A stretch of 55,155 nt of DNA from an uncultured Bacteroidales bacterium (GTDB lineage Bacteria > Bacteroidota > Bacteroidia > Bacteroidales > UBA932): positions 1 to 55,155 of the forward strand of contig CABUIX010000006.1 in assembly GCA_902491795.1 (NCBI GenBank), given 5' to 3'. The notes under the pieces were generated by a model. It did not search any database, was not told where the DNA came from, and was given only the letters and a program-made list of their open reading frames with translations. Shown one piece after another: positions 1-9,111 of this stretch. The position numbers and the translations under genes were made by a program. Numbering within the stretch: position 1 is the stretch's first letter; each line of letters opens with the position of its first letter.

Positions 1-55
1 GAACTCCCATTTCCAGCTTGGAAGGCTGGCATAATAGCCATTATACGAACCCCGC
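1..55 (-). tRNA. tRNA-Gly (TCC), 3' part cut off by the window edge
   Basis: Read on the minus strand, the gene starts GCGGGGTT at 55. The anticodon stem is CCAGC/GCTGG around the loop CTTCCAA, which gives anticodon TCC. The T arm and acceptor 3' strand lie outside the window. It is the third gene of a tRNA-Thr, tRNA-Tyr, tRNA-Gly cluster with spacers of about 15-22 bases, which points to one transcript. Confidence 0.85.
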
Positions 56-77
56 GTTATGCAAGAATTTTTCTGTG

Positions 78-159
78 TGGGCAAGGATGGATTCGAACCA
101 CCGAAGGTAAAACCAGCAGATTTACAGTCTGCCCCATTTGGCCACTCTGGTACTTGCCC
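78..159 (-). tRNA. tRNA-Tyr (GTA)
   Basis: An 82-base class II tRNA. The acceptor stem pairs GGGCAAG with CTTGCCC, the anticodon stem and loop read CAGACTGTAAATCTG (anticodon GTA), there is a long variable arm, and the T loop has GGTTCGAATCC. The length and long variable arm are normal for bacterial tRNA-Tyr. It sits between tRNA-Thr (upstream) and tRNA-Gly (downstream). Confidence 0.95.
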
Positions 160-174
160 ATTGTTTTGCTGACG

Positions 175-248
175 AGCCGATGGAGGGAGTCGAACCCACG
201 ACCTTGAGATTACAAATCACACGCTCTCACCAACTGAGCTACATCGGC
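175..248 (-). tRNA. tRNA-Thr (TGT)
   Basis: A 74-base tRNA with acceptor stem GCCGATG/CATCGGC, a D loop containing AGCTCAGTTGGT, anticodon loop TTTGTAA (anticodon TGT) and T loop GGGTTCGACTCCC. It is the first gene of the minus-strand tRNA cluster, just downstream of a good promoter at 287-317. Confidence 0.95.
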
Positions 249-286
249 AATGATGTCTATTTCAAAGTCCCATATCTTAAGGGATT

Positions 287-317
287 GCAAAGTTAGAAAT
301 TATTTCTGTTCTTCAAA
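287..317 (-). promoter_or_regulatory. Promoter of the tRNA-Thr/Tyr/Gly cluster
   Basis: On the minus strand, TAACTTTGC (287-295) matches the Bacteroidota -7 box TAnnTTTG exactly. TTTG at 314-317 is placed 18 bp upstream and can serve as the -33 element. It overlaps the 3' end of dxs, so the cluster can be transcribed independently of that gene. The leader to tRNA-Thr is about 35 bases. Confidence 0.6.
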
Positions 318-2171
318 AACTTTTTCAATCTTTTTTTTGATTCCTTCGCAACATATTCCGAATTTCTCAAGCTGAGCCTTCTGTGAGGCCTGATCGACGA
401 ATCTGTCAGGAATTCCAATGCTCTCAACACGGATTCCATAGCCTCGGGCTCCAACAAATTCGCTTACGGCTCCTCCCAGACCGCCTTTCAGGCAGCCATC
501 CTCAACAGTTATTATGCACTTGTAGCTTGAGGCAATCTCTGCAAGGAGCTTTTCGTCCAGAGGCTTTATGAAACGGAAGTTGTAGACTCCGACTCTTCCG
601 GAATACCCTGAAGCAGCTTCCATTGCTCTGTTCACTGCCGGACCTGTTGCTATTACGGCAATCTCGCTGCCTTCGGCGAGAGTTTCCTCCTGGCCGGCCG
701 GTATTTCTTCATACTCAGTTCCTTTCCACTCTTTCCCTTCGCCCATTCCGCGCGGATACCTTATTATATACGGTCCGGTTTTGCTTAGCATCGCGGAATA
801 CATCAGGTCTTTCAGTTCCTTTTCATCTTTGGGTGAGCAGATGATGGTGTTCGGTATGCAGCGGAATGCCGCGATGTCAAATGCCCCATGGTGAGTCGCT
901 CCGTCTTCTCCGACCAGTCCTGCCCTGTCGAAGCAGAGCACCACCGGAAGATTCTGCAGCGCGACATCGTGTATTATTTCATCGTATGCCCTTTGCGCAA
1001 ATGAAGAGTAGATGTTGCAGAAAGGTTTCATCCCGGCGGCTGCGAGCCCTGCAGAGAATGTCACAGCGTGTTCTTCTTCTATTCCGACATCGAAGAATTG
1101 GGCCGGGAGTTCTGCGGCGAGCTTGCTCATCCCGCTGCCCTGGGCCATTGCAGGAGTTATTCCTATGACATTGGAATTCTTTCTCGCAAGGTCGCACAGA
1201 ACTTCGCCGAAAACGTCCTGATAGCGGTCACGGGTGTGTCCTCCCGTGAATCTCTCGGCCGTCTGCGGATTGAATTTGCCCGGGGCGTGCCACGTTGTCG
1301 GATCCTGCTCGGCTGCAGGATATCCCTTGCCTTTGATGGTGCGGCAGTGCAGGATGCGTGGCCCTTTTATGTCCTTGAGTCTTGAAAGGGCATTGATGAC
1401 TTCTCCGAGATTGTTTCCGTTAATAGGGCCGAAATACCTGAACCCGAGAGATTCGAAAACGTCCCCGCCGGTGCGTTTGACCGCCCATGATTTCAGGCTG
1501 CGCAGCCATCTTTGCAGGAACCGCCTGATTCTGCCTTCTCCGAGAGTCGCCCATACTGATTCCTTGAAGGAATTGTATGAGGCACTGGTTGAAAGTTTCA
1601 GCAGGTGTTCATGCATTGCGCCGATATTGCTGTCGATGGACTGGTCGTTGTCGTTCAGCAGAATCAGCAGGTCCGCATTCCCCGTTCCGGCATTGTTGAG
1701 TCCCTCGAAGGCCAACCCTCCGGTCATGGCTCCGTCTCCGATCAGGGCAACTACTTTCTCGTCCCGGCCTGTCAGTTTGGCGGCGCAGGCGAATCCCAGC
1801 GCAGCGGAAATTGACGTGGAGGAATGTCCCGTTCCGAAACAGTCATATTCGCTTTCGCTGCGTTTAGGGAAGCCGCTGATTCCTCCTTCGGAGCGCAGAG
1901 TCCTGAAAGCCTCTCTCCTGCCGGTTATTATCTTGTGGGCGTAAGCCTGATGCCCGACGTCGAAGATCAGTTTGTCTTTAGGAGCGTTGAATACATAGTG
2001 CATCCCGACAATGAGTTCCACTGCCCCCAGGCTCGACGCCAAATGCCCCGGGTTGGTGGAGCAGCATTCAATTATGTATGAGCGTATTTCGGAGCAGAGC
2101 CGGGTCAGCTCCTCCATCTTCAGCCCTTTGAGGTCTGCCGGACTGTTTATTTTGTCGAGAATTTCGTACAT
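300..2171 (-). CDS. dxs: 1-deoxy-D-xylulose-5-phosphate synthase
   Basis: Condenses pyruvate and glyceraldehyde 3-phosphate to DXP with thiamine diphosphate, the first step of the MEP isoprenoid pathway; DXP also feeds thiamine and pyridoxal synthesis. The protein has an N-terminal TPP-binding half with the GHLASSLGAVELIVG segment and the GDGAMTGG cofactor motif, then a transketolase pyrimidine-binding domain starting near DVFGEVLCDL, and a C-terminal transketolase domain. Length (623 aa) is normal. I place the start at ATG 2171 (MYEILDKINSP), which fits family N termini. A TTG at 2183, directly after the stop of the upstream transporter, would add four residues. It is the last gene of the ssb-MFS-MFS-dxs run. 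Confidence 0.95.
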   Translation of the reverse strand: MYEILDKINSPADLKGLKMEELTRLCSEIRSYIIECCSTNPGHLASSLGAVELIVGMHYVFNAPKDKLIFDVGHQAYAHKIITGRREAFRTLRSEGGISGFPKRSESEYDCFGTGHSSTSISAALGFACAAKLTGRDEKVVALIGDGAMTGGLAFEGLNNAGTGNADLLILLNDNDQSIDSNIGAMHEHLLKLSTSASYNSFKESVWATLGEGRIRRFLQRWLRSLKSWAVKRTGGDVFESLGFRYFGPINGNNLGEVINALSRLKDIKGPRILHCRTIKGKGYPAAEQDPTTWHAPGKFNPQTAERFTGGHTRDRYQDVFGEVLCDLARKNSNVIGITPAMAQGSGMSKLAAELPAQFFDVGIEEEHAVTFSAGLAAAGMKPFCNIYSSFAQRAYDEIIHDVALQNLPVVLCFDRAGLVGEDGATHHGAFDIAAFRCIPNTIICSPKDEKELKDLMYSAMLSKTGPYIIRYPRGMGEGKEWKGTEYEEIPAGQEETLAEGSEIAVIATGPAVNRAMEAASGYSGRVGVYNFRFIKPLDEKLLAEIASSYKCIITVEDGCLKGGLGGAVSEFVGARGYGIRVESIGIPDRFVDQASQKAQLEKFGICCEGIKKKIEKVFEEQK

Positions 2172-2183
2172 ACTTTCAGTCAA

Positions 2184-3545
2184 TCATGCCTTGCCTGCCG
2201 GTTCGTCAAGTGCGAGTTCCGGGTGCTTCCCCGAAGATCTTGACAGCATGAGCGAAACAATTACGGCGATGCTGCCGAGAGCTATGAAAATGTATTCTGC
2301 GCTGACTGCTGCGGATACCCCGCTGTCAGTCTTGAAAATGTGCCCCACAAAAATCGGGACGAGAAGCATGCCCATGTTCTGGATCCAGTAAATCAGGGAA
2401 TAGGCCGTTCCAAGATTTCTTTCCGGGACAATCTTCGGGACGGATGGCCACATAGCCGAAGGAACCAGAGAATATCCGATGCCGAGAATGGCGATGGAGA
2501 AGTATCCCCAGAACGGAACTCCCTGCGGTGCAAAGCACAGCAGCAGGTGTGCGCAGAGCACCATCATTGAGCCTGTCATCATCCAGAATGTCGCTTTCCC
2601 GGCCTTGTCCACTAGGGCTCCGAACAGGGGAGTGAAGATCACGGTGAAGAACGGAATCATTGATATCACCCATTTGGCGTTGTCAATGTCCATTCCGAAC
2701 CGCGGAATCACAATCGACGTGCCGAATTTCTTGAAGGAAATTATGCAGCAATAGAAGAATACGCAGAGCAGCGCAATCATTATGAACCGCGGGTTGGTAA
2801 GGACCCTGACGATGTCAGAAAATTTGAACTTGTCCTCGTCCTTTACTTTCCCGCGTTCGGAAACAGCCCCGTTCCTCTTGTCGAAGCGGGCGTCCATGGC
2901 CACAAATATGCCCCACAAAAGGACTCCTAAGAGGATCAGGCCCAATCCGAAGACAGCAGGCCTGGAAGTCTCTGCAAGCGTGTATATCTCTCCGGGGGCC
3001 TTTTGAGCCACGAGAACGGGTGAAAGTATGAAAGCGGTGGCCGTTCCGAGACGTGCTACTGCGACCTGCGCACCCATTGCGAATGCAACATTGCGTCCCT
3101 TGAACCATTTTGCGATGGAGCGGGTTACGGCAACTCCGGCAATCTCGCTTCCAAGGCCGAAAATCATGCATCCGGCATAGGCAATTGTGAGAGATTTCTG
3201 CGGCTCAAGTCCGGAACGCAACGCAAACAGCACGAGTCCGGCTCCGGCAGCCATAAGCCCCACGAATACGGAGCCGACGACCCTCACGCCGAAGATGTCA
3301 AGCAGTATTCCGCACACAATCAGTCCTCCGCAGACACAAAGGAAACTGTACCCTCCGGCATAGAATCCGTAGTCTGCGCTGTCCCATCCTAGCTGCAGCA
3401 TTTCAGGGTGCTGGAAGATCTGGGACAGGGTGGAGAACATGTCGTCGAAGAAGTACGACGCGAACATCGGCACCATCAGGCAGACCAGTGCTATCCAGCA
3501 TGCGGTTCCTGTTCTCCGGGCTGATATGTGGACTTTTTCCGTCAT
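2184..3545 (-). CDS. MFS transporter (second of a paralogous pair)
   Basis: Inner-membrane major facilitator of 453 aa with about 12 hydrophobic segments and a loop between the two halves near residue 220 (charged stretch KRNGAVSERGKVKDEDK). The motif KWFKGRNVAFAMG and a GxLLDxFGVR motif-A-like loop are shared with the neighbouring transporter, so the two arose by duplication or form a functional pair. The KWFKG-type motif and overall form remind me of the MFSD1-like branch; the substrate cannot be told. Its ATG overlaps the upstream stop by one base (TAATG), which suggests translational coupling. Confidence 0.85.
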   Translation of the reverse strand: MTEKVHISARRTGTACWIALVCLMVPMFASYFFDDMFSTLSQIFQHPEMLQLGWDSADYGFYAGGYSFLCVCGGLIVCGILLDIFGVRVVGSVFVGLMAAGAGLVLFALRSGLEPQKSLTIAYAGCMIFGLGSEIAGVAVTRSIAKWFKGRNVAFAMGAQVAVARLGTATAFILSPVLVAQKAPGEIYTLAETSRPAVFGLGLILLGVLLWGIFVAMDARFDKRNGAVSERGKVKDEDKFKFSDIVRVLTNPRFIMIALLCVFFYCCIISFKKFGTSIVIPRFGMDIDNAKWVISMIPFFTVIFTPLFGALVDKAGKATFWMMTGSMMVLCAHLLLCFAPQGVPFWGYFSIAILGIGYSLVPSAMWPSVPKIVPERNLGTAYSLIYWIQNMGMLLVPIFVGHIFKTDSGVSAAVSAEYIFIALGSIAVIVSLMLSRSSGKHPELALDEPAGKA

Positions 3546-4975
3546 TATTCGGACTTCTGTATGTTGGGAAGTTCAAGCCCGAGCTTGTTCTTCGCGTCAA
3601 GCCGTTTGAGATACAGCGCAATGCAGAACGCAAGTATTCCGAAGCCGGCGAAGATCACCAGCGGAACGGTATAGTTGTATGGAATGAAGTCGGCGTTGAC
3701 TGCCTTTGCTGCCGCTACTGCGGGGTTGTTCGCATTGGAAGACTCCAGAACACTTCCGATGAGCATCGGCACGAAGCAGAGCCCTATGTTCTGCACCCAG
3801 AATATCAGGCAATAGGCGCTTCCGAGTATTTTCTCGTCTATGATTTTCGGTACACTCGGCCAAAGTGCCGCCGGAACAAGCGCAAAGCTTACTCCGAGTA
3901 TCACGATCGTGGCATAGGCAAGCAGCTTGCTGTGCGTGGCCGGAAGCATGAAGGCAAAGACGAGGTGGCAGACGATAAGCAGCACGGCGCCCCATATCAG
4001 CATCGTCGCGCCTTTTCCCTTGTGGTCCAGATAACTGCCGAGGAAAGGCGTTATCACTGCCGCGCCAATGGGGAACCAGCGGAAAATGTTGGCGGCTGTC
4101 TGCGGCGGAATTCCGTCAAGATTGCACTGCAGCATGTTTGCCCCGTATCTCTGGAACGGGAAAATCGCTGAATAGTAGAGAACGCACAGCAGTGCGACCA
4201 CCCAGAAATTGCGGGAACTGAAAATCTTTCCCAGGTCTTTCACGTGGAATTCGTCTTCCGGTGACTTCTGTGCCGGCACTATGCCAGCTTCTATGAGCTG
4301 CGTGTCGAATTTCTTGTCCATTACCGAGAAGGCTATGAAGTTTATCAGTCCTATCAGAAGCAATACAGTGCAGAATCCTACGGGGGCCGCAATGCTTCCC
4401 ATCCTGGTAGCGATGAACGGGCTGATGGAAAATACGGCAAAGACGCCTACCCTTGCAATGGCCATCTCAATGCCCATTGCAAGAGCCATCTCCTTGCCCT
4501 TGAACCATTTTGCAAGAGCCTTGCTTACGGTTGTCCCTGCCATTTCGCATCCGCATCCGAAGACCATGAATCCCAGAGATGCCATCTTTGCGCTGCCCGG
4601 CATGGCTACCCACCAGCTGCCCAGCCATTCGTTGAGGGCTGTGGTCTGGAACCAGTCGCTGACGCCAACATATTTTATGCAGGCTCCGATCAGCATCATG
4701 GATGTGGACAGTATTCCGGTGAACCTCACCCCCATTTTGTCGAGGATGATGCCTGCAAGTATTAGGAATCCGCAGACGTTCAGTATGTATTCGGCGCTGG
4801 CGTATGTGCCGAATGTGGCCGGTGACCATCCCCGCTGATTCTCCACCAGAGACTGGATCGGGGACATGACATCCACGAACATGTATCCGAAGAACATTGC
4901 AAGCGCAATGAGTATCAGAACGGACCACCTGGCTGCAGGATAGTCGTTCAGGAGCTTTCTGACTTTTTCTGCCAT
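3545..4975 (-). CDS. MFS transporter (first of a paralogous pair)
   Basis: A 476-aa polytopic inner-membrane protein with about 12 predicted membrane segments, a DKMGVR motif-A-like loop after the second segment and a KWFKGKEMALAMG motif after the fourth. It is clearly related to the next gene in the same positions. It follows ssb by 30 bp and overlaps the next start by one base, so all are probably on one mRNA. Substrate unknown; the dxs neighbour is not enough to infer an isoprenoid or vitamin role. Confidence 0.85.
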   Translation of the reverse strand: MAEKVRKLLNDYPAARWSVLILIALAMFFGYMFVDVMSPIQSLVENQRGWSPATFGTYASAEYILNVCGFLILAGIILDKMGVRFTGILSTSMMLIGACIKYVGVSDWFQTTALNEWLGSWWVAMPGSAKMASLGFMVFGCGCEMAGTTVSKALAKWFKGKEMALAMGIEMAIARVGVFAVFSISPFIATRMGSIAAPVGFCTVLLLIGLINFIAFSVMDKKFDTQLIEAGIVPAQKSPEDEFHVKDLGKIFSSRNFWVVALLCVLYYSAIFPFQRYGANMLQCNLDGIPPQTAANIFRWFPIGAAVITPFLGSYLDHKGKGATMLIWGAVLLIVCHLVFAFMLPATHSKLLAYATIVILGVSFALVPAALWPSVPKIIDEKILGSAYCLIFWVQNIGLCFVPMLIGSVLESSNANNPAVAAAKAVNADFIPYNYTVPLVIFAGFGILAFCIALYLKRLDAKNKLGLELPNIQKSE

Positions 4976-5005
4976 TTTTTTTCTTTTGTTGATTGATGCC
5001 TCCTG

Positions 5006-5518
5006 TCAGAACGGCAGGTCGTCGGCCGGATCTTCTTCTATGGCGGGTTTTGCCGGTTCAGCCGGCACGGGGGCCTGATATGTTTTCTGGTATGCCGGCT
5101 GCTGGTATCCCCCGGACGGCTGCTGGTATCCTCCAGCGGTGTTCTGCTGGTATGATCCGTCTGCCTGTCCGTCCCTTCGGCCAAGCAGCTGCAGGTTGTC
5201 CACGTTTATTTCGGTGGTGTAGCGGGTGCCGCCGCTCTTGTCGGTCCAGCTGCGTGTCCTCAGTCTGCCTTCTATGTAGAGTTGCGTGCCCTTTTTCACG
5301 AATCTTTCCACTATGTCGGCAGGCTGTCCCCATGCGACTATGTTGTGCCATTCGGTATTTTCGCGTGATTCTCCGCTGCGGTCACGGTATCGTTCAGATG
5401 TGGCGAGCGTAAATGTGGCAACTTTTCTTCCGGGTCCATTCTGGCCGGCTCCGTCCAGATATCGCACTTCAGGGTCTTTCCCTACGTTGCCGATAAGCAT
5501 TACTTTGTTGAGTGACAT
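5006..5518 (-). CDS. ssb: Single-stranded DNA-binding protein
   Basis: Binds and protects single-stranded DNA in replication and repair. The OB fold occupies about residues 1-110 (MSLNKVMLIGNVGKDPEVRY..., with TEWHNIVAWGQPADIVERFVKKG and YIEGRLRTRSW). It is followed by a Q/G/Y/P-rich flexible linker with repeated GGYQQP units and the acidic tip DDLPF, which recruits repair and replication partners. Length 170 aa is normal. It is the first gene of the minus-strand run that ends with dxs and has a promoter at 5540-5571. Confidence 0.96.
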   Translation of the reverse strand: MSLNKVMLIGNVGKDPEVRYLDGAGQNGPGRKVATFTLATSERYRDRSGESRENTEWHNIVAWGQPADIVERFVKKGTQLYIEGRLRTRSWTDKSGGTRYTTEINVDNLQLLGRRDGQADGSYQQNTAGGYQQPSGGYQQPAYQKTYQAPVPAEPAKPAIEEDPADDLPF

Positions 5519-5539
5519 AATTTAAATTTCGTTTGAAAG

Positions 5540-5571
5540 GTAAAGGTAAGCAAAAATCCGTATCTTTACAA
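5540..5571 (-). promoter_or_regulatory. Promoter of ssb
   Basis: On the minus strand TACCTTTAC (5540-5548) resembles the -7 box with the last G replaced by A, and TTG (5569-5571) lies 20 bp upstream. It overlaps the start region of the divergent aroK, so the two genes share a 57-bp control region. Confidence 0.5.
5561..5569 (+). promoter_or_regulatory. Possible -7 box of aroK
   Basis: TATCTTTAC resembles TAnnTTTG with a final mismatch and lies six bases upstream of the GTG start, implying a leaderless or nearly leaderless mRNA. The only TTTG upstream (5532-5535) is 25 bp away, longer than usual, so this is a weak call. Confidence 0.3.
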
Positions 5572-5575
5572 TCTT

Positions 5576-6073
5576 GTGAAACCAATATCTTTAGTGGGAT
5601 TTATGGGTTGCGGCAAGAGCAGCACAGGTCGGGAACTTGCGTCTGTTCTCGGCGTTTCTTTCGTCGATCTCGATGAGCTTGTAGTGAGTCGCGAAGGGCG
5701 CAGCATACCGGAGATGTTCAGGGACGGAGAGCCGGTTTTCCGCGCAGCCGAGACGGCGGCCCTGAGGTCTCTGCTTGAGCCCTTGCCGGAGGAACCCCTT
5801 GTGATTGCGCTTGGAGGCGGGACCCTTGGATCGGAATGCTCCTTGTCTCTTGTCCTCGAACGCACTCGTTCTGTCTGGTTGCGTGCCGGACTGGAGACAA
5901 TCAGGAAAAGAGTTGACGAAAATGATGCCGGGCGCCCTCTGTTCCGTGATGCCGAACGGTTGTATTCAGAAAGGATTCCGGTTTATTCAAGAGCGGAATT
6001 TTCCGTGGATACAGACGGACTCACACCGCGTGAGGTTGCATGCGTGATTGCCGGGATGATCGGTGAATCATGA
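5576..6073 (+). CDS. aroK: Shikimate kinase
   Basis: Phosphorylates shikimate to shikimate 3-phosphate in the aromatic amino acid (chorismate) pathway. The P-loop GFMGCGKSSTG is at residues 8-18, the shikimate-binding DLDE at about 32-35, and a GGGT loop follows near residue 80. Length 165 aa is normal. The start must be the GTG at 5576 because the next in-frame ATG (5603) would remove the first strand before the P-loop. It is the only plus-strand gene in the first 20 kb and converges on recJ with a 28-bp gap that holds no clear terminator. Confidence 0.93.
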   Translation: MKPISLVGFMGCGKSSTGRELASVLGVSFVDLDELVVSREGRSIPEMFRDGEPVFRAAETAALRSLLEPLPEEPLVIALGGGTLGSECSLSLVLERTRSVWLRAGLETIRKRVDENDAGRPLFRDAERLYSERIPVYSRAEFSVDTDGLTPREVACVIAGMIGES

Positions 6074-6101
6074 CCCGGCCGCCTGGACGGTCATTTCTGC
6101 C

Positions 6102-7835
6102 CTACAGAATGTCTTCGCGTTCGCGAAGGTCCCTTATGCGCAACTGTATCGAGGAATTGCCGCGATAATAGTTCTCGACTATAGTGTAGCATACGTCAAA
6201 CGGATTACCCTCGCGTATGTAGTCGTAGAACTGCGACATGTTGAAAGCGATTGAAGGAATCTGGTGGTACGGCTGCGACTCCTGGATGAGGTCCAGTTTC
6301 ATGTGCATTCCGCCTGCTCCGACCTTGCGGCCTGTCCCGGCGTCATAGACGTTTTCGGTCATGAAAACGGGGTTGTGGTTTCCCGGGCCGAACGGCTGGA
6401 ACTGCTTGAGTATCCTGAAGAATTTCGGAGAGATTTGCGCGAAATCGAGTTTCGCGTCGACGGTGACAACGGGAGTGAGCATGTCTTCATTGATGTGAGC
6501 TTCAACAAAGGCGTCTATCCTGCGGGCGAATTCTTCCAGATTTTCCTCTTTCATCGTGAGTCCGGCAGCATATACATGTCCGCCAAAGTTTTCCAGCAGG
6601 TCGGCGCAACTCTCTATCGCGCCGTAAATGTCGAAGCCGCTGATGCTTCTTGCGGATCCGGTCACGAAGCCGTTGGACCTGGTCAGCACTACTGTCGGCT
6701 TGTAGTAGGCTTCCACCAGTCTCGAGGCCACAATGCCCACTACTCCCTTGTTCCACTGAGGGTTGTAGACAATGGTTGCGGCCCCTTTTGACAGGCTGAG
6801 CCCGTTCTGCACCATCTCGAGTGCTTCCCTGGTTATTTCCCTGTCTATGCTCTTGCGCTCATTGTTGCTTTCATTGATCTTCTCTCCGATTCTCATTGCG
6901 GACTGTATGTCGGTTGCCGTGAGCAGTTCCACTGCAATGCGGCCGGAATCCATGCGTCCTGCGGCATTGATGCGAGGGCCGATCTTGAATACTATGTCGT
7001 CGACGGTTATGTGTCCAGGGTCTATTTTGCAGAGGTTGATGAGTGCCAGCAGGCCGTTGCAAGGCGAAGTGTTGAGTTGCTTCAGGCCGAAGTGGGCAAG
7101 AATCCGGTTCTCGTCAACCATCCTTACCAGGTCAGAGGCTATGCTGACGACGAGCAGGTCAAGAAGGGGGACAAGAGTGCTGAACTCGATGCCGTATTTT
7201 TGGGAGTAGGCCTGGACGAGCTTGAATCCGACCCCGCAGCCTGACAGGTCATCGAAAGGATAGTTGCAGTCTTCTCTTTTGGGGTCGAGCACCGCGACGG
7301 CGGAAGGAAGACGTTCTTCCGGCAGATGGTGGTCGCAAATTATCATGTCCACTCCCTTTTCTCTTGCGTATTCGACCTTGTCAATGGCCTTTATTCCGCA
7401 ATCGAGAGTGATTATAAGCCTGAAATTCTGTTCGGCCGCCCAATCAATGCCTTTCAGCGATACGCCATAGCCCTCGTCGTAGCGGTCGGGGATATAGAAG
7501 TCAACCTTGTCGGTGAATCGGCGCAGGAACGAGTACACAAGCGATACCGCTGTGGTCCCGTCGACGTCGTAGTCTCCATAGACGAGAATCTTTTCTCCGC
7601 CTTCCATGGCACGGTGAAGCCTTTCCACCGCTATGTCCATGTCTTTCATCAGGAAAGGATCGTGCAGCCCGTCCAGACTGGGACGGAAGAAGAGGCGTGC
7701 CTGCTCGAAGGTCTCGACTCCACGTTTTACAAGCAGCTCGGCAAGGACCTTGTCGATACCGATTTCAGTTGCCAGACGGTCCACCTTGTCGGTATCTGCC
7801 GGTGCGCTGAGTTCCCACTTGTAATCTTTTGCCAT
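6102..7835 (-). CDS. recJ: Single-stranded-DNA-specific 5'-3' exonuclease RecJ
   Basis: Degrades single-stranded DNA from the 5' end in recombination and mismatch repair. The DHH phosphoesterase motifs are in order: VYGDYDVDGTTAVS near residue 85, the LITLDCGIKA strand, and ICDHHLPEERLP near 165; a DHHA1 half follows, with GGHVYAAGLTM near 420, and an OB domain at the C terminus. Length 577 aa fits the family. The start at ATG 7835 is supported by a -7 box seven bases upstream. Confidence 0.95.
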   Translation of the reverse strand: MAKDYKWELSAPADTDKVDRLATEIGIDKVLAELLVKRGVETFEQARLFFRPSLDGLHDPFLMKDMDIAVERLHRAMEGGEKILVYGDYDVDGTTAVSLVYSFLRRFTDKVDFYIPDRYDEGYGVSLKGIDWAAEQNFRLIITLDCGIKAIDKVEYAREKGVDMIICDHHLPEERLPSAVAVLDPKREDCNYPFDDLSGCGVGFKLVQAYSQKYGIEFSTLVPLLDLLVVSIASDLVRMVDENRILAHFGLKQLNTSPCNGLLALINLCKIDPGHITVDDIVFKIGPRINAAGRMDSGRIAVELLTATDIQSAMRIGEKINESNNERKSIDREITREALEMVQNGLSLSKGAATIVYNPQWNKGVVGIVASRLVEAYYKPTVVLTRSNGFVTGSARSISGFDIYGAIESCADLLENFGGHVYAAGLTMKEENLEEFARRIDAFVEAHINEDMLTPVVTVDAKLDFAQISPKFFRILKQFQPFGPGNHNPVFMTENVYDAGTGRKVGAGGMHMKLDLIQESQPYHQIPSIAFNMSQFYDYIREGNPFDVCYTIVENYYRGNSSIQLRIRDLREREDIL

Positions 7836-7842
7836 ATCATGA

Positions 7843-7850
7843 CAAAGTTA
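7843..7850 (-). promoter_or_regulatory. -7 box of recJ
   Basis: TAACTTTG on the minus strand, an exact match to TAnnTTTG, ends seven bases before the recJ ATG. The leader would be only a few bases. No good TTG at 19-21 bp upstream is seen. Confidence 0.45.
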
Positions 7851-7907
7851 CACAATTATTTCCATATTCGGAAGCTGATTTGATCCGGGGCCGGAGGCTT
7901 CGGAATG

Positions 7908-9086
7908 TCAGTCCAAGACATCACGATCTTTCCCTGACAATACGGAGATGTCGGCACCGGAAGGCTTCTGGTATGCTCTGAGTCCGAATTCCGCGAGAGA
8001 TGCAATCACATGCTCCATTATGTCGGAGGCTATGCCTTCATGCGTGGGCCAGTCTTTTGTGCGGGTGAAAAAATAAAGTTGAATCGGGAGACCTTCCGGT
8101 GTGGGCTCAAGTTGCCGGACGAGCAGCCTCAGGTCACAGTTGACGGTTTCCAGGTGTCTCAGGTAGTATTCGACGGACAGGCGGAACAACTTGAGGTTCA
8201 CAACCCTACTGTCAGCGTCAAGTCCTTTGACCCAGTCTTCTGACATGAATCGCGACAACTCGTCACTGGTACAGAATCTTATCGAGTTTATGTCGATCCG
8301 CAGGGATCTGGCCACTCTTCGCCCAGAGCTTTCCCTCATTCCTCTCCAGTTCTTGAACGAGTCACTTACCAGCGTGTACGGAGGGATTGTCGTTATTGTG
8401 TTGTCCCAGTTCCTGACTTTCACCGTGTTCATGTTGACCTCTTCGACTTCTCCGTTTATCCCGTGTTTTTCAAGCATGATCCAGTCTCCCGGACGGAGCA
8501 TGTCGTAGGCTGACAGCTGGATTCCGGCAACAACGCCAAGGATTGTGTCCTTGAAAATCAGCATGAGCACGGCAGCCGAGGCGCCGAGTCCGGCTATGAG
8601 TGCTGTGAAATCCTTGTCGATGAGGACCCCGATGACCATGATGGCGCTGATGGATACCACAATGACCTTGAGCATCTGGTAGACACCTTTGAGAGGCTTG
8701 TTCCTGAGTTTTTCGCTGTCACTCGAGATGGCGTATACCGATGAGATGAATTCACATACGAGGCTGCAGGCAATAACTATGAGGTATATATACAGGGCCC
8801 TGGTCACCAACTTTTTCCAAAGCGCGGGATCGGGAAAAAGAATTGGCAGCACAACCAGGAAAATCAGCGGCGGCACAAGATGGAAGGCATAGTTCAATGT
8901 CTTCCCTTCCGTAAGGTAGTTGTCCCATTTGAAGGCTGTCCTCATTGCGACCTTGCGGATCAGGGGAATGATGAACCTGCAGCAGATGAAATCTATGAGG
9001 TAGGCACAGATGACAGTGGCACACAGAACGATGACACGCGTGTGTCCGCTCATCTGCAGAATGTATGTAGCCTGTTGTCCCAGCAT
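7908..9086 (-). CDS. MscS-family mechanosensitive ion channel (YbdG-like)
   Basis: A predicted inner-membrane channel that releases solutes on osmotic downshock. About five hydrophobic segments occupy residues 15-190, the pore-lining segment being GLGASAAVLMLIFKDTILGVVAGIQL, followed by the typical MscS beta domain (RPGDWIMLEKHGINGEVEEVNMNTVKVRNWDNTITTIP). Length 392 aa and the long C-terminal cytoplasmic part suit the YbdG/MscM subgroup. It lies 25 bp after aroE and is the last gene of the long minus-strand run. Confidence 0.88.
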   Translation of the reverse strand: MLGQQATYILQMSGHTRVIVLCATVICAYLIDFICCRFIIPLIRKVAMRTAFKWDNYLTEGKTLNYAFHLVPPLIFLVVLPILFPDPALWKKLVTRALYIYLIVIACSLVCEFISSVYAISSDSEKLRNKPLKGVYQMLKVIVVSISAIMVIGVLIDKDFTALIAGLGASAAVLMLIFKDTILGVVAGIQLSAYDMLRPGDWIMLEKHGINGEVEEVNMNTVKVRNWDNTITTIPPYTLVSDSFKNWRGMRESSGRRVARSLRIDINSIRFCTSDELSRFMSEDWVKGLDADSRVVNLKLFRLSVEYYLRHLETVNCDLRLLVRQLEPTPEGLPIQLYFFTRTKDWPTHEGIASDIMEHVIASLAEFGLRAYQKPSGADISVLSGKDRDVLD

Positions 9087-9111
9087 GCGGTGTCGTATTG
9101 TCAGCTCGGTG

